From Pycnococcus provasolii (Eukaryota > Chlorophyta > Pseudoscourfieldiophyceae > Pseudoscourfieldiales > Pycnococcaceae): a DNA stretch of 64,000 bases. The position numbers and the translations under genes are program-made. Below, piece after piece: positions 19,101 through 27,179 of this stretch. Location: NCBI GenBank assembly GCA_938743325.2, contig OW568899.1:186001-250000 (forward strand). Reading direction: 5' to 3'. The notes under the pieces are model-generated. The model was not told the origin of the DNA and ran no database searches. It saw only the letters and a program-made list of their open reading frames with translations. Numbering within the stretch: position 1 is the stretch's first letter; each line of letters opens with the position of its first letter.

Positions 19101-21490
19101 GGGTCTGAGAGTTTCTCATCACCATCTGGCGTCCAATCGACGAAGAGAGATCCACCTACGGCAATCTTAAGTGGTGGTAAAATAGAGGGGAAGCCCTTCG
19201 ATGAAAAGCTGACTTGAATATAGCAAAGGCTCTTTTGAGGAGGAAACTCAGTGCCTGCGTCCATTGATGCCACATCGCCCTCAAATCGAGGGAAGAGCGT
19301 GCTAAATCCAAGATCAAGCTGGAAAATATCGCCTCGCTTAATCTTGCCCATTTTTTGGGTGGGTACTGGCATTGTAAACGTCATAGCATCATACTCGGTT
19401 TTCTTATCCTCAACGTAGCGATTTCCGCAGCATAAGTACGGCGATCCAATAGGAACATTCTTGGTATATGATGCAGAGTCAAGTAGTCTTAGCTGTCGTC
19501 GCTGTCCTCCACCATTCGTAGCAGTAGAAGCATTCCCTGTTGCCGCTGACATGTACTTCTCCGCAAGAATTTTGTTGTCCTCTAGATGCTTGAGATTCAT
19601 CTCCTGTATCCTTGTACGATACCCGTCGTCAGCGCCGGGAAGCAGCGAAGTGCTGCGAAGTATGTGCTTTGCGCTAACAGTGTTGTCGCCGCCACTGTGA
19701 CATTTTGCCGGCTTAGCAAATATGCCGTCGCTAAGCATGTCCTCAGATGTGACATTTAAGTTCCATTCTTCGAACTGCGTGCGGCCCATCAGCATTCCCG
19801 TGTCCAAGTCGTACAATTCAACCCTGTAGGGCAGAAATTCAAAGCCTTGCGTATTCGCCGTGGCAGAACGGTCGTGGTAGATAAACACTGTTCGATCAGA
19901 TTTAGATTCTGCGATATTATCGTTCGCCGTTCGCACGCGGATGGTAAATCGCCGCTCTTTCACGCCGCCGTCGAGCAAGGTTGTCCCCTCGTATGCTGCT
20001 TGCACGTTATCGAGATTGTACTTCCCTGCCTGCACGGTGCTGTTGAGTTGTTGATCCAAGCACCAGTAGCCCGTCTGATAAAGAAGGCCGTTGTTGTCGG
20101 CATACGTCTTCGTCTGCGTTTCTTTCGCCGCAGACGCCGCATCTGCAGAGAACGACGGTTTGTCGCTCTGTCGTTTCGCCGTTTCCGTTGTCGGTGTCAT
20201 GAAGAAGTTCTTGATCAGGCCTGGCGTGTTTTGGATCACGACCAGCTTGTAGTCCTTTGTCCTCGAGTCGAAGTTCAATTCCTCGCGGATGAGCTGATTT
20301 TCCACGTCCATGTAAACCCAGCCGCTTGCGCCTGCATAGTGAAACCCGTTCTCCTCTACGATCGTAGGATCCGACGTGTCGCACTTCACCTCCTTGCTTT
20401 CGCCGTGCAAGTTCGTGCACGACTCCATTTTCCTCACTCTTGCAGTTGCAAGCATCGGGAAGGAAGGCTTGGGACCGTCCACCGACTCCTCGAAGCAGCC
20501 GTACTTCTCGGCAGGAATTTGGTTGAACAGCGCGATGAGCTCGTAGAAGTTCAGCAAACGCCTGCTGCCTTCGGCCGCCGTATTGAAGCCAGCCTCCGCG
20601 AACACGTCGCCCACATCGTTGGAGAAGCTCATCGCCTCGCCGTCAATCGTGATTCTACCGATGGGCGTGATGAGGATCACCACCGTGCCGTACAGCGACG
20701 CCTTGCGTGCGACGCGCGCGTAGCCTAGCACATCAACCCTCAAGCTCATCAGGCCGCTCTTCACCTCGAAGCTCTTCATACTGGCGAAGTGCGCGTTCGA
20801 CATGCACGACTTGAGCCGCGCCGTGTACGTGCGCTCCTCCGCGACGACGGTGAGCTTGTTGCCGGTGGCAGAGGCTGTCTGCGCATCCTCCACGACGGCG
20901 CCATCTTCGCTCGACAGAGACGCCTTTGCCGCCGCCTCGTCGCGAGGCGCGAGGGCACCGTTTACCACCTTGAGGTCCGTAGACGACGTCTGAACAGCCT
21001 CATTGGTTCCCGCGACACGCATGACGGGGTCTTGCTTGGTCACCTCGACTTGCTTCGTGAGTTCCGTGACGGCCACCGACAGGCCGAAGATCGCTAGGAG
21101 CAGCAGTACGCATATGGCAAGTACGGCAGCGGCGACCTTTCTCATGAGGCGCACTTGCGCCTGCGACGAGAGCTCTTGGCGCACCGCTCCGCGAAACTCA
21201 TCTTTGTCTAAGAATCCGTTTCCATTCTTGTCGTACGTTCGCAGACGTCGCCCCACCTCACCGCTTCCTCCCTGCGAGCCAAATAAAGCTTCCACGGGAA
21301 CTCCGTGCGGGAAGAGATCCCAGAAGGAGGAACCACCATCGGCCGCCGCCAACGCCGACTTCTCCAGCTTCTCCTCCCCTGAAACGAATCCGAGATCAAC
21401 GTCACCTGAGGCGGCGGCCGCTACGGCCACGGGAGCGGCCGCCGCCTCATCCGACTCCCCCGAACTTCCGAGAGACGCCGGCGCCATCAC
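16199..21490 (-). CDS. Giant EF-hand, single-TM protein with hedgehog-type Hint domain
   Basis: One exon of 1763 residues. EF-hand loop DKNGNGFLDKDE (87-98), then a strong membrane segment (about 119-143), so the EF-hand is probably cytosolic and some 1600 residues lie outside. The outer part has unassigned beta-rich regions, a Gly-rich segment, a Pro stretch (PPPAPPPPPPLPK), and a Cys-rich block near 1000-1100 (CDICASKCAAGACVACKD). The last 200 residues match a Hog/Hint self-cleaving domain: start Cys in SSWCPSTSGRLV (about 1564), LRVGDAVMS, LSGRHHTF, LEVGDYVFAY, and YTPVTYDDTVIVDG matching the hedgehog APLT..GT.vVd pattern. Hint domains cut the chain before their Cys and can link the product to a nucleophile. 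Cleavage here is inferred. Shares its EF-hand/TM module with the subtilase at 3882-7325. Confidence 0.8.
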   Translation of the reverse strand: MMAPASLGSSGESDEAAAAPVAVAAAASGDVDLGFVSGEEKLEKSALAAADGGSSFWDLFPHGVPVEALFGSQGGSGEVGRRLRTYDKNGNGFLDKDEFRGAVRQELSSQAQVRLMRKVAAAVLAICVLLLLAIFGLSVAVTELTKQVEVTKQDPVMRVAGTNEAVQTSSTDLKVVNGALAPRDEAAAKASLSSEDGAVVEDAQTASATGNKLTVVAEERTYTARLKSCMSNAHFASMKSFEVKSGLMSLRVDVLGYARVARKASLYGTVVILITPIGRITIDGEAMSFSNDVGDVFAEAGFNTAAEGSRRLLNFYELIALFNQIPAEKYGCFEESVDGPKPSFPMLATARVRKMESCTNLHGESKEVKCDTSDPTIVEENGFHYAGASGWVYMDVENQLIREELNFDSRTKDYKLVVIQNTPGLIKNFFMTPTTETAKRQSDKPSFSADAASAAKETQTKTYADNNGLLYQTGYWCLDQQLNSTVQAGKYNLDNVQAAYEGTTLLDGGVKERRFTIRVRTANDNIAESKSDRTVFIYHDRSATANTQGFEFLPYRVELYDLDTGMLMGRTQFEEWNLNVTSEDMLSDGIFAKPAKCHSGGDNTVSAKHILRSTSLLPGADDGYRTRIQEMNLKHLEDNKILAEKYMSAATGNASTATNGGGQRRQLRLLDSASYTKNVPIGSPYLCCGNRYVEDKKTEYDAMTFTMPVPTQKMGKIKRGDIFQLDLGFSTLFPRFEGDVASMDAGTEFPPQKSLCYIQVSFSSKGFPSILPPLKIAVGGSLFVDWTPDGDEKLSDPDDPSSDPLAYDGCVQGGGCIEITLAVDFLGLCKAGFTVGFCGSGGNGGNIDGCRNRKFFKGSFSLEVFVECLGGGLSGTLGGALDAFIYLPGGDECSSSKMYDKGYHLFVEGGAYVEVCLLWSCYNVYETPVWRPLGDTPGTMIHYVEEEPTEQTIPDAPKLPPPAPPPPPPLPKCDESTCKNYDFCDICASKCAAGACVACKDKTGCDCEDVYETNCGSDLVEMPQCKASQCDSEAVCRHCRDARDDLACIKCSSVLNEMCSCNFFQTTYMKAGARVGNLMDISKDWTKIMSTCLEATSVKYKDCFQCYASCDSAECSKCEAERGTEDRALCEGFCATNDISLTNQASGSSSSQTVKTYSNPLWDNWNPGKDNYLNAMEDELRKARCDSGEKKYCCFDQNKYGNDKAYCGKEMFKQARGYSVNDTYDPLFDRSYSLADCYFEWEEPIGTKYNRNYHKEDPMFYDFARLDQRGLPGLQVEALGQPKHFGTYLTKEADHGLTIDIMESIFDAIDQKKDGLIAPKYQDYQYSLEMRKGNWSLSDYADFFKERVAYDKTTCYRVTGDMIESWYNEWYYGGGAFYWPLSAHKDGPEADSDHYRSRAYSGKRRRALQGKPDTGEIYCKRSAYPGMYTFFGDRADYDKENHSLNFGLMHRLEVEGFGKNLEYGGNKLAKAVAKAIRHCAYGPARPDVTTTYDAGNRQKTVTYKGDIIGGMTARPQPKMNGYLMWKEDQNPSSCFPGNANVCVREAEDGAKKENAANAAQASSSWCPSTSGRLVPMSHLRVGDAVMSGNGRWSRVYAFGHHHPTAEDSTTLTITFGDHGGRSSTLSGRHHTFRCASMNGMKCTSTEEVMASQLEVGDYVFAYGSDGQEMLSPVTKVVSKTSIGMYTPVTYDDTVIVDGVKHSVYTSHVRVLQPVGYFPARLFDLLMPETNARMANRALFDEGEVFGSLGYLRWLARDLIGFDV

Positions 21491-22690
21491 TGACCAGTGC
21501 AGCGAGTGTTCCGAACGAGCAGTGATGGGACGCCTTGACGTGGCACCGGGAATCTGCAGTCGGGGGGAAGGCGTTCAACACCGTTCAACACCGACCATAT
21601 GGTTTGGTTGTGAAGGCACCTCGTTCCCTCCTGCTGGTTAGTCCTAGGGCTTGGCGTTTTGTACTTGTACCAGGCCGGCCGGCTGTTCTCCTTAGACTAG
21701 CAGAGAAGCAAGGGAGCTTGGCAAGCAAAGAAAGTAAGAAACACACGAGACCTCCTCACTCCTCTCCTCACTCTTCAAGCTTCCACGGAATCCCACGTAA
21801 ATTCACAATTCACGGACTTTGCAAGCACCCATCTCCCCAAACTGTATTGCCAAACCCCAAAGGCCGTAAATTCAAGGGCATATTAACGTTAATATGCCCT
21901 TGGTAAATTACGTAGAATCCAAGGCTGGAACCAGACCCAGAAAAACAACCAGACCCGTATTGGTTTGGTTATTTGGTCTCGTTATAGTTTGTTATGGCAC
22001 ATCACGAGATTGTCTCCTAGATCACGTGATTTTCTTCATGGTTATATTTTATGGTTATATGTGGCAAAGCATGGATTTCCCATGCATGTCGATATTCTCC
22101 ATTCGACCGTTCCTCTTTGGACTCCACTCTTTTGAATGGCTCATGTTGCAAAGCACGATTCCTCATGCTTTGCTCCCTAGTCTTCTTAGAGGCCTCCTAG
22201 GCCTTCCCCTTTTCCTTACCTCTGCCTTTTACTTTCATTCTAGTAACAAACCTTTTTACCTTAAGCACTCTCTTCACCTTAATGTCTTCTACCTACAACA
22301 CATGACCCCCGCCATGGGATCGATCCCCCGAGGGAAGAAAGATTAACCGTAACCCCTAAAGTAAAGGCCAAACCAGCGCGCAGGAGACAGCCAAAGCCTA
22401 CCCGGTAAAGGGAGACACAGCTTCTCCGACTTTTGTCTTTTGGGAGGGAGGGAGGGAGGGAGGGATTGATATTTTTGAGTTTGTAGTTGGTAGATCGTTC
22501 GCCGAGGGGGGGGGGAGTTCGCCGCCAATTCCAATTCGTCTCCCCCTGCTCCCCCTGGCTGCCTGGGGGAAAAAGGACACCTCGGGAAAAAAGGACCCAA
22601 AGGCTTGCCAAAGGGTCCTTTTTCCCCCTCCGGATAACCCGTCCGCTTTTATTATTTCCCTCCCCCTTCCCAAGACAAGACTCGGGAACC
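21491..22690. other. Long intergenic region between divergent genes
   Basis: 1.2 kb between the Hint-protein gene and the Tic22-like gene. It holds a 30-bp perfect palindrome (21873-21902), a (GGGA)n run near 22442-22465, and repeats of TATGGTTATAT near 22040-22060. Open frames here are low-complexity and not convincing. Confidence 0.5.
21873..21902. repeat. 30-bp perfect palindrome
   Basis: CAAGGGCATATTAAC at 21873-21887 is followed at once by its exact reverse complement GTTAATATGCCCTTG at 21888-21902, with no spacer. It lies between divergent genes, about 380 bp from the start of the Hint-protein gene. It could be a dimer-binding site or a scar of a mobile element. Confidence 0.9.
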
Positions 22691-24271
22691 ATGCCCACGC
22701 TCGTGCGGCGTGGTAGTAGTACAGGACGACGACGACATGCTTGTGGTGCACGTGTTGAAGAAGGAGAAGTTGATGTTGCTCCATCTCCTCATGCTGGTTT
22801 GTCCTTGCCTGCTCTTGGGTTAGGGAGGCTTCGCCCGCTCTCGAAAGGCTGCTCTATGCGCTGCTCCGCTTTAGCCGCGCATGTCCATTTTGGACTCAAA
22901 AACGCTGCCGCGACCCTCAAACAAGCAGCAGCTGTAGTAGTCAACGGTGGCACTGGACGGGAAAGTGCGGACGTGGTTGACGCACTGCTGCAAAACACAC
23001 ACGCGGCGCCGCTCGCGCGCATTCCGCTTCCCATGCCTCTGTGGAACTTGGCAAAGAAAAGCAGAAAGAAGAGGGAGCAAGATGACGACGAGGACTCCGA
23101 CGATGAAGACGACGGCGACGGCAAAAAGAAGAGCAGTGGGGACACAGAAGAAGACGAGTGGGTAAGACAGCTCGAGGCTCGTGAACAGAAGCACAAGCGT
23201 GGGAATATGAACACGAAGAAAAAGGCAATTCGTGAACGGTGGGAGGAAGCAAACGACCCGCAGCGGCTCACGGAAGAGTTGGCGGCGCAAGACCAGAAAA
23301 AGTTCAGGGAAGTTGTGCGGGATCTCAAAAAGGTGGAGACGTACAAGGACAACGCCATGGATGTTGCTGAGGACTACATGAAGCCTCGTTTGGAAGCGCG
23401 GGACATCTCCGACCGTCTCGAGGGAGTTACTGTGTACACCGTGACTTCCGGGCCTCAGAAGGAGGTGGTATTCATGACGGAGGATAACGTGCCTGACCAT
23501 AAGAATCTTCGTGACGGCGTCTCAGCCTCGGGTGGCAACGTCACGAAGAGCAGGATCCCTAGCAAGCTCGCGCTCTTCTTCATGGACCCGGAAGATTGTC
23601 GTCAATACGCTATCCAGGTGCAGAAGGCCAAGGCTGACGCGCACGTGACTAGCCTAACCTTGGGCGAGGCGTACCGCGTCGGGCTAACCAAGGGGCCTCT
23701 GGCAGGTGGACTGCCGCTGCACACAGCGATGCGACTTGTGCCTGACGTGCGCGAAGTCAAGCACGCCGTTCAGTGCTATCGCGATGCTGGTCTGCAAACA
23801 AAGGGGACGCTAGGCGTGCCCGTTTATCAGGCGGCAGGTCTCAGCCTCACCGCAACGGACGGTGAGGGGCATAAGCGACAGCTCATTCCCATCTTTCTCA
23901 GCCGCGTCGACATCGAGGCAGCGCTCATCGGTGCGGGACTTAAAGGCAAGGGTGCACGCGATGCGGTGAAAAAGTCCGTCATCGAGGTTGGAAGCCTCGA
24001 GGAGGTGCTCTTCCAGATGCAGTACGCTGGAAGTGCGAGAGTTGGTCAATCAGGCGCCGACGAATCGGGTGGGAAGATCGGAGCGATGATCAAGGAGGGG
24101 CCATGGGACGATGTCGTGCTCGTGCCGCCGGGAATGTCTCGCTCGCCGAACAACGTCACGGACAAGAAAGGGGGCTGGCGCGGGGTTGCACGCAAGACGG
24201 AAACAGCGGGGATGCCGGTTTCGAATGGAAAGGAAATGTACGCCAAAGAAACAGAACCGATACCGAGGTAA
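22691..24271 (+). CDS. Tic22-like plastid protein
   Basis: 526 residues from the first ATG (22691). The N-terminal 100 residues are Arg/Ser/Ala-rich and fit a plastid transit peptide; an acidic DDDEDSDDEDDGDGKKK stretch and a charged helical segment follow. The second half fits the Tic22 family: EGVTVYTVTSGPQKEVVF, then SRIPSKLALFFMDPEDCRQY, VTSLTLGEAYRVGL, and VPVYQAAGLSLT...LIPIFLSRVDIEAAL. Tic22 acts in the intermembrane space of the plastid envelope during protein import. This protein is about twice the usual length because of the N-terminal extension. Family placement is from pattern memory; function is inferred. Confidence 0.6.
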   Translation: MPTLVRRGSSTGRRRHACGARVEEGEVDVAPSPHAGLSLPALGLGRLRPLSKGCSMRCSALAAHVHFGLKNAAATLKQAAAVVVNGGTGRESADVVDALLQNTHAAPLARIPLPMPLWNLAKKSRKKREQDDDEDSDDEDDGDGKKKSSGDTEEDEWVRQLEAREQKHKRGNMNTKKKAIRERWEEANDPQRLTEELAAQDQKKFREVVRDLKKVETYKDNAMDVAEDYMKPRLEARDISDRLEGVTVYTVTSGPQKEVVFMTEDNVPDHKNLRDGVSASGGNVTKSRIPSKLALFFMDPEDCRQYAIQVQKAKADAHVTSLTLGEAYRVGLTKGPLAGGLPLHTAMRLVPDVREVKHAVQCYRDAGLQTKGTLGVPVYQAAGLSLTATDGEGHKRQLIPIFLSRVDIEAALIGAGLKGKGARDAVKKSVIEVGSLEEVLFQMQYAGSARVGQSGADESGGKIGAMIKEGPWDDVVLVPPGMSRSPNNVTDKKGGWRGVARKTETAGMPVSNGKEMYAKETEPIPR

Positions 24272-24343
24272 ACGTAAGATTGCTCATTGAGTAATGAAAT
24301 GGAGTTTACTTCGTCCAACGGCGGCCATTCACACACCATCGAA

Positions 24344-26587
24344 TCACGATGGGGATTGAAGGGGAACGTTGAGTTTAAACACCTTCTTCGCTGCGGAGCC
24401 GAGTCTTCGCGCCTTTGCGAGGGCTGTCCATCGGCTGTTGGCTGAACCCGGCCGATCACCCTTCGAACCCTTTGGTCTTGGCGATCTCTTGCCACCTGGC
24501 GTTGTACTGCGGACACCGCGCAAACGCGAATACATGGCGAATGAGCTCTCTTCTCCAAACAGCGCTGATGCATCTTGTCCCTGCCTTGATAGAATGTTGG
24601 CGTACTCCTCACGTTTCTGCATAGCCTCGGCTGGCATCTTTTCCGCAGGTGTAATCGGCACATCTTTCTTCCTCAGAGGCTTATAAAGATTTCGTATTTG
24701 GTCGTGGGCGATTGTCGCTTCAACTGCGTTTTTCTCCGTGAGCTTAAGTTTGCCATCGGCATTGACAGCTTCCTTTCTCACCGTGCTGCCCCACATGCGA
24801 CCTGCCGCGGCGGCCGCTATCAAGGACTGCATATCCTTCGCCGTGTCTTTTTTGCCGTTTTGGGCAAAAAGCAAGGTTTGCCCCGTCTCTTTTTCATGCT
24901 GCTCCATGAGTTCCGCCAATTTCTCCTCAGCTGCCAATAGCCTGGAGTACATTCGAACAAATTTGTCGACCACTTCGTCCCTGCTGCACTCTGCCACGAA
25001 GACTGTGTAATGGATCATTTGATCCTCGTTGAATCCATGAATGCCGAATATTTCATGTATGTGCAATTCGACTTCCTCTATAGTTTCTTTCATCGACGGC
25101 GGTGCTGGCGGCGGCGCACGCATCGTCGTGCGAAAGCTCGCCGGCAAGGTTGACATCTCGCGCCTGCAAGCCTGAACGCGCTTCTCGTACGTTTTAGATA
25201 CGTTCCGGAAGAAGATAATGACGTCCGCACGGTTTACATAGCCGTTGCCGTCCTCGTCGAACTTCTGGTAAACGCGCTGCGTCTCAGCCTCAGTCAGCAA
25301 GGTTTTGAGCTCCGCCAGCCCGACGACGAATTCTTCAAAGGTGACAGAGTCCGTCTGATCTCTGTCCAGGAAGTTGAAGACGTAGCGCATCGCACCTTGG
25401 CCCACAAACCCAACTCTTTCGAGCAAAGGCATGAGCTCTCGCTTGGACACCTTGCCGTCGCGTCCGCTGAACGTCTTAAAGTTTTGAATGTCCTTGAAAA
25501 GCTTCTTTCGCGAGAACCCGTACTCCGCGCTAAGGCGCACGGCGGTAAACCAGTCTTCTCGCGTTTCGTCGTCGCGCTCCTTCTTCTGTGCACGCGCAGC
25601 GGCAGAGTCCTCAGGTCGATTCGCGTGGTGTACGCGCATCATGCACACAGAACCGCCCCTCAAGTTGCGCACGCCAAAGCGACTCTCGACGCCTCGATCG
25701 CTGCGCGGGGCTGAGCACGTCACGTATACACCGGTGATTCGATCGGCTTGTTTCAGCTTTTCGTCCAACGCGTGCCAGTCCGTGGGTCGTATCGGGTCGA
25801 GCTCGAGGTTCCCGGTCTTGTCTCGCATAGGCGTGTTGCGCATATCTGCTATAGATGCCGCACTGCTTTCGGGACTCAGCTCCGGCGGCTCGCGCTCGAG
25901 CGGCGCAGACCTACGGCCGCTCGGCGTCAGTGACTGAGCGCCGCGCCTGCTGAACCACGAGTGCGGAGTCCTTGACCTTTCGTACACGGAGTGGCCCCTG
26001 AACATGTCGGGCGTGGGCGTAGCACGAGGTGGCAGTCCTGGCCTTCGCCGCGTGCCGCCCGCGCCACTGCTGGCACCACCCATTTGCAGTCGCTGCAGCT
26101 CCTCCGGGCTTCTCTTTCGGTAAGTGTACACCTTCCACGGATAGGAGGACACGTGTATGTTCTTCAGCGCCTCGGATGTGACAATTTGCGACTTGCCACG
26201 CACTAGCCTGGAACCGCGCTGACGAAGCAAGGCCAGTTGTGCCGGCGTCAGTTCTTCCTCCTCTATGCCCGGAATTGCGTCGCCTGCCACCGCGTGCTGG
26301 GGCGCGTTCCACGACCAACTCGGCAAGTCCATCTCATCCCCGGCACTCGTTGCCGGCGCCTCGGCGGACGCCTCGGGCCCAAAGTTTTGTGCTTTCGACA
26401 CCGCAAAAGCAGGGTTAGCCGCAGAGGTTGGCCGCGAGCCCGGCACCGCTGGCGTCGCGGGGCGCGATCCCCCTCCGCTACGCGACGAAGGTCTCTGCCC
26501 TAACCCGCCTAACGAGGAACCTATGGCTGCTCGCGGCGTGAAGGGGTGGCTGAGCGTGCTGTCGAGGAGCGCCTTCTTCGACTCCAT
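24344..26587 (-). CDS. EF-hand protein with disordered N-terminal half
   Basis: 747 residues from MESKKALL; in-frame codons further upstream fall in a promoter-like repeat region, so the Met at 26587 is preferred. Residues 1-350 are Ser/Pro/Arg-rich. The centre has a pair of EF-hands: FNFLDRDQTDSVTFEEFV and YQKFDEDGNGYVNRADVIIF, preceded by a weaker pair. A charged helical region follows (AEEKLAELMEQHEKETGQT), then a basic tail. Calcium binding is likely because the second loop DEDGNGYVNRAD has all ligand positions. No enzyme domain is seen, and the family was not recognised. A calcium-sensing adaptor, perhaps cytoskeletal, is a guess. Confidence 0.65.
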   Translation of the reverse strand: MESKKALLDSTLSHPFTPRAAIGSSLGGLGQRPSSRSGGGSRPATPAVPGSRPTSAANPAFAVSKAQNFGPEASAEAPATSAGDEMDLPSWSWNAPQHAVAGDAIPGIEEEELTPAQLALLRQRGSRLVRGKSQIVTSEALKNIHVSSYPWKVYTYRKRSPEELQRLQMGGASSGAGGTRRRPGLPPRATPTPDMFRGHSVYERSRTPHSWFSRRGAQSLTPSGRRSAPLEREPPELSPESSAASIADMRNTPMRDKTGNLELDPIRPTDWHALDEKLKQADRITGVYVTCSAPRSDRGVESRFGVRNLRGGSVCMMRVHHANRPEDSAAARAQKKERDDETREDWFTAVRLSAEYGFSRKKLFKDIQNFKTFSGRDGKVSKRELMPLLERVGFVGQGAMRYVFNFLDRDQTDSVTFEEFVVGLAELKTLLTEAETQRVYQKFDEDGNGYVNRADVIIFFRNVSKTYEKRVQACRREMSTLPASFRTTMRAPPPAPPSMKETIEEVELHIHEIFGIHGFNEDQMIHYTVFVAECSRDEVVDKFVRMYSRLLAAEEKLAELMEQHEKETGQTLLFAQNGKKDTAKDMQSLIAAAAAGRMWGSTVRKEAVNADGKLKLTEKNAVEATIAHDQIRNLYKPLRKKDVPITPAEKMPAEAMQKREEYANILSRQGQDASALFGEESSFAMYSRLRGVRSTTPGGKRSPRPKGSKGDRPGSANSRWTALAKARRLGSAAKKVFKLNVPLQSPS

Positions 26588-26829
26588 GATATGATATCGT
26601 TCGCCAATATATATGAAAGAGAAGAAGGGGGGTTGACTCCGGGAGGAAGCACCTCGACAATTATTGATCGGGGCGGCCAATAAGGGGGGAAAAGAAGGGG
26701 AGGGATGCTGGTATATTACCACACCCCTTCTTCCACCGGTCCCCTGAGTTCTTGCAAGTTGCATGCAAGGCCGTACGGGTAGCCACGTTAAAGAAGAAGA
26801 AGAAAAACACAATGCCCTACCGTAACAGA

Positions 26830-26981
26830 AAACCCCTTGAGCAAACCCCTTGGTTAAACCCCCAAACCCCTTGGTTAAACCCCTTGGTTAAACCCCTTGG
26901 TTAACCCCTTGGTGAAACCCCTTGAGCAAACCCCTTGGTTAACCCCCTTGAGCAAACCCCTTGGTTAACCCCCTTGGTCAA
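26830..26981. repeat. AACCCCTTGG-type tandem array between divergent genes
   Basis: About 11 copies of a 12-15 bp unit, AAACCCCTTGGTT or its variant AAACCCCTTGAGC, fill this stretch. It lies in the 592-bp gap between the divergent EF-hand gene (start 26587) and cNMP-binding gene (start 27180). It resembles the array at 59881-60088 in place and base pattern but not in exact unit. Confidence 0.85.
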
Positions 26982-27179
26982 ACGCCTGTTGTGAACGAAC
27001 GACGTTGGGAACACAAACCTGTTTGGGGCCCAAAGAGCTGTGATATTCACGTCTGTACAGTCTCCGCGTTGACCGACGAACCAACCGGCCTAACTCGTCC
27101 GGCATAGTCTAACTTCCCCCCTCTGGCCTCGCCTCGCCTTGCGGTGGGTGACTCGAGTGGCAGCACAGCCTTAACAGCG

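Noticed and set aside
19847-20728. A 293-codon plus-strand frame within the Hint-protein gene
   Set aside because: Antisense shadow of a long, clearly protein-like frame; the composition is Arg/Val/Leu-rich as expected from reversed codons.
21894-22346. A 150-codon hydrophobic frame next to the 30-bp palindrome
   Set aside because: Looks like translated T-rich intergenic DNA (Phe/Leu/His runs), with no family resemblance.
22487-22690. N-terminal extension of the Tic22-like protein
   Set aside because: It begins at TTG with no ATG, and the sequence has G and C runs; the first ATG is at 22691.
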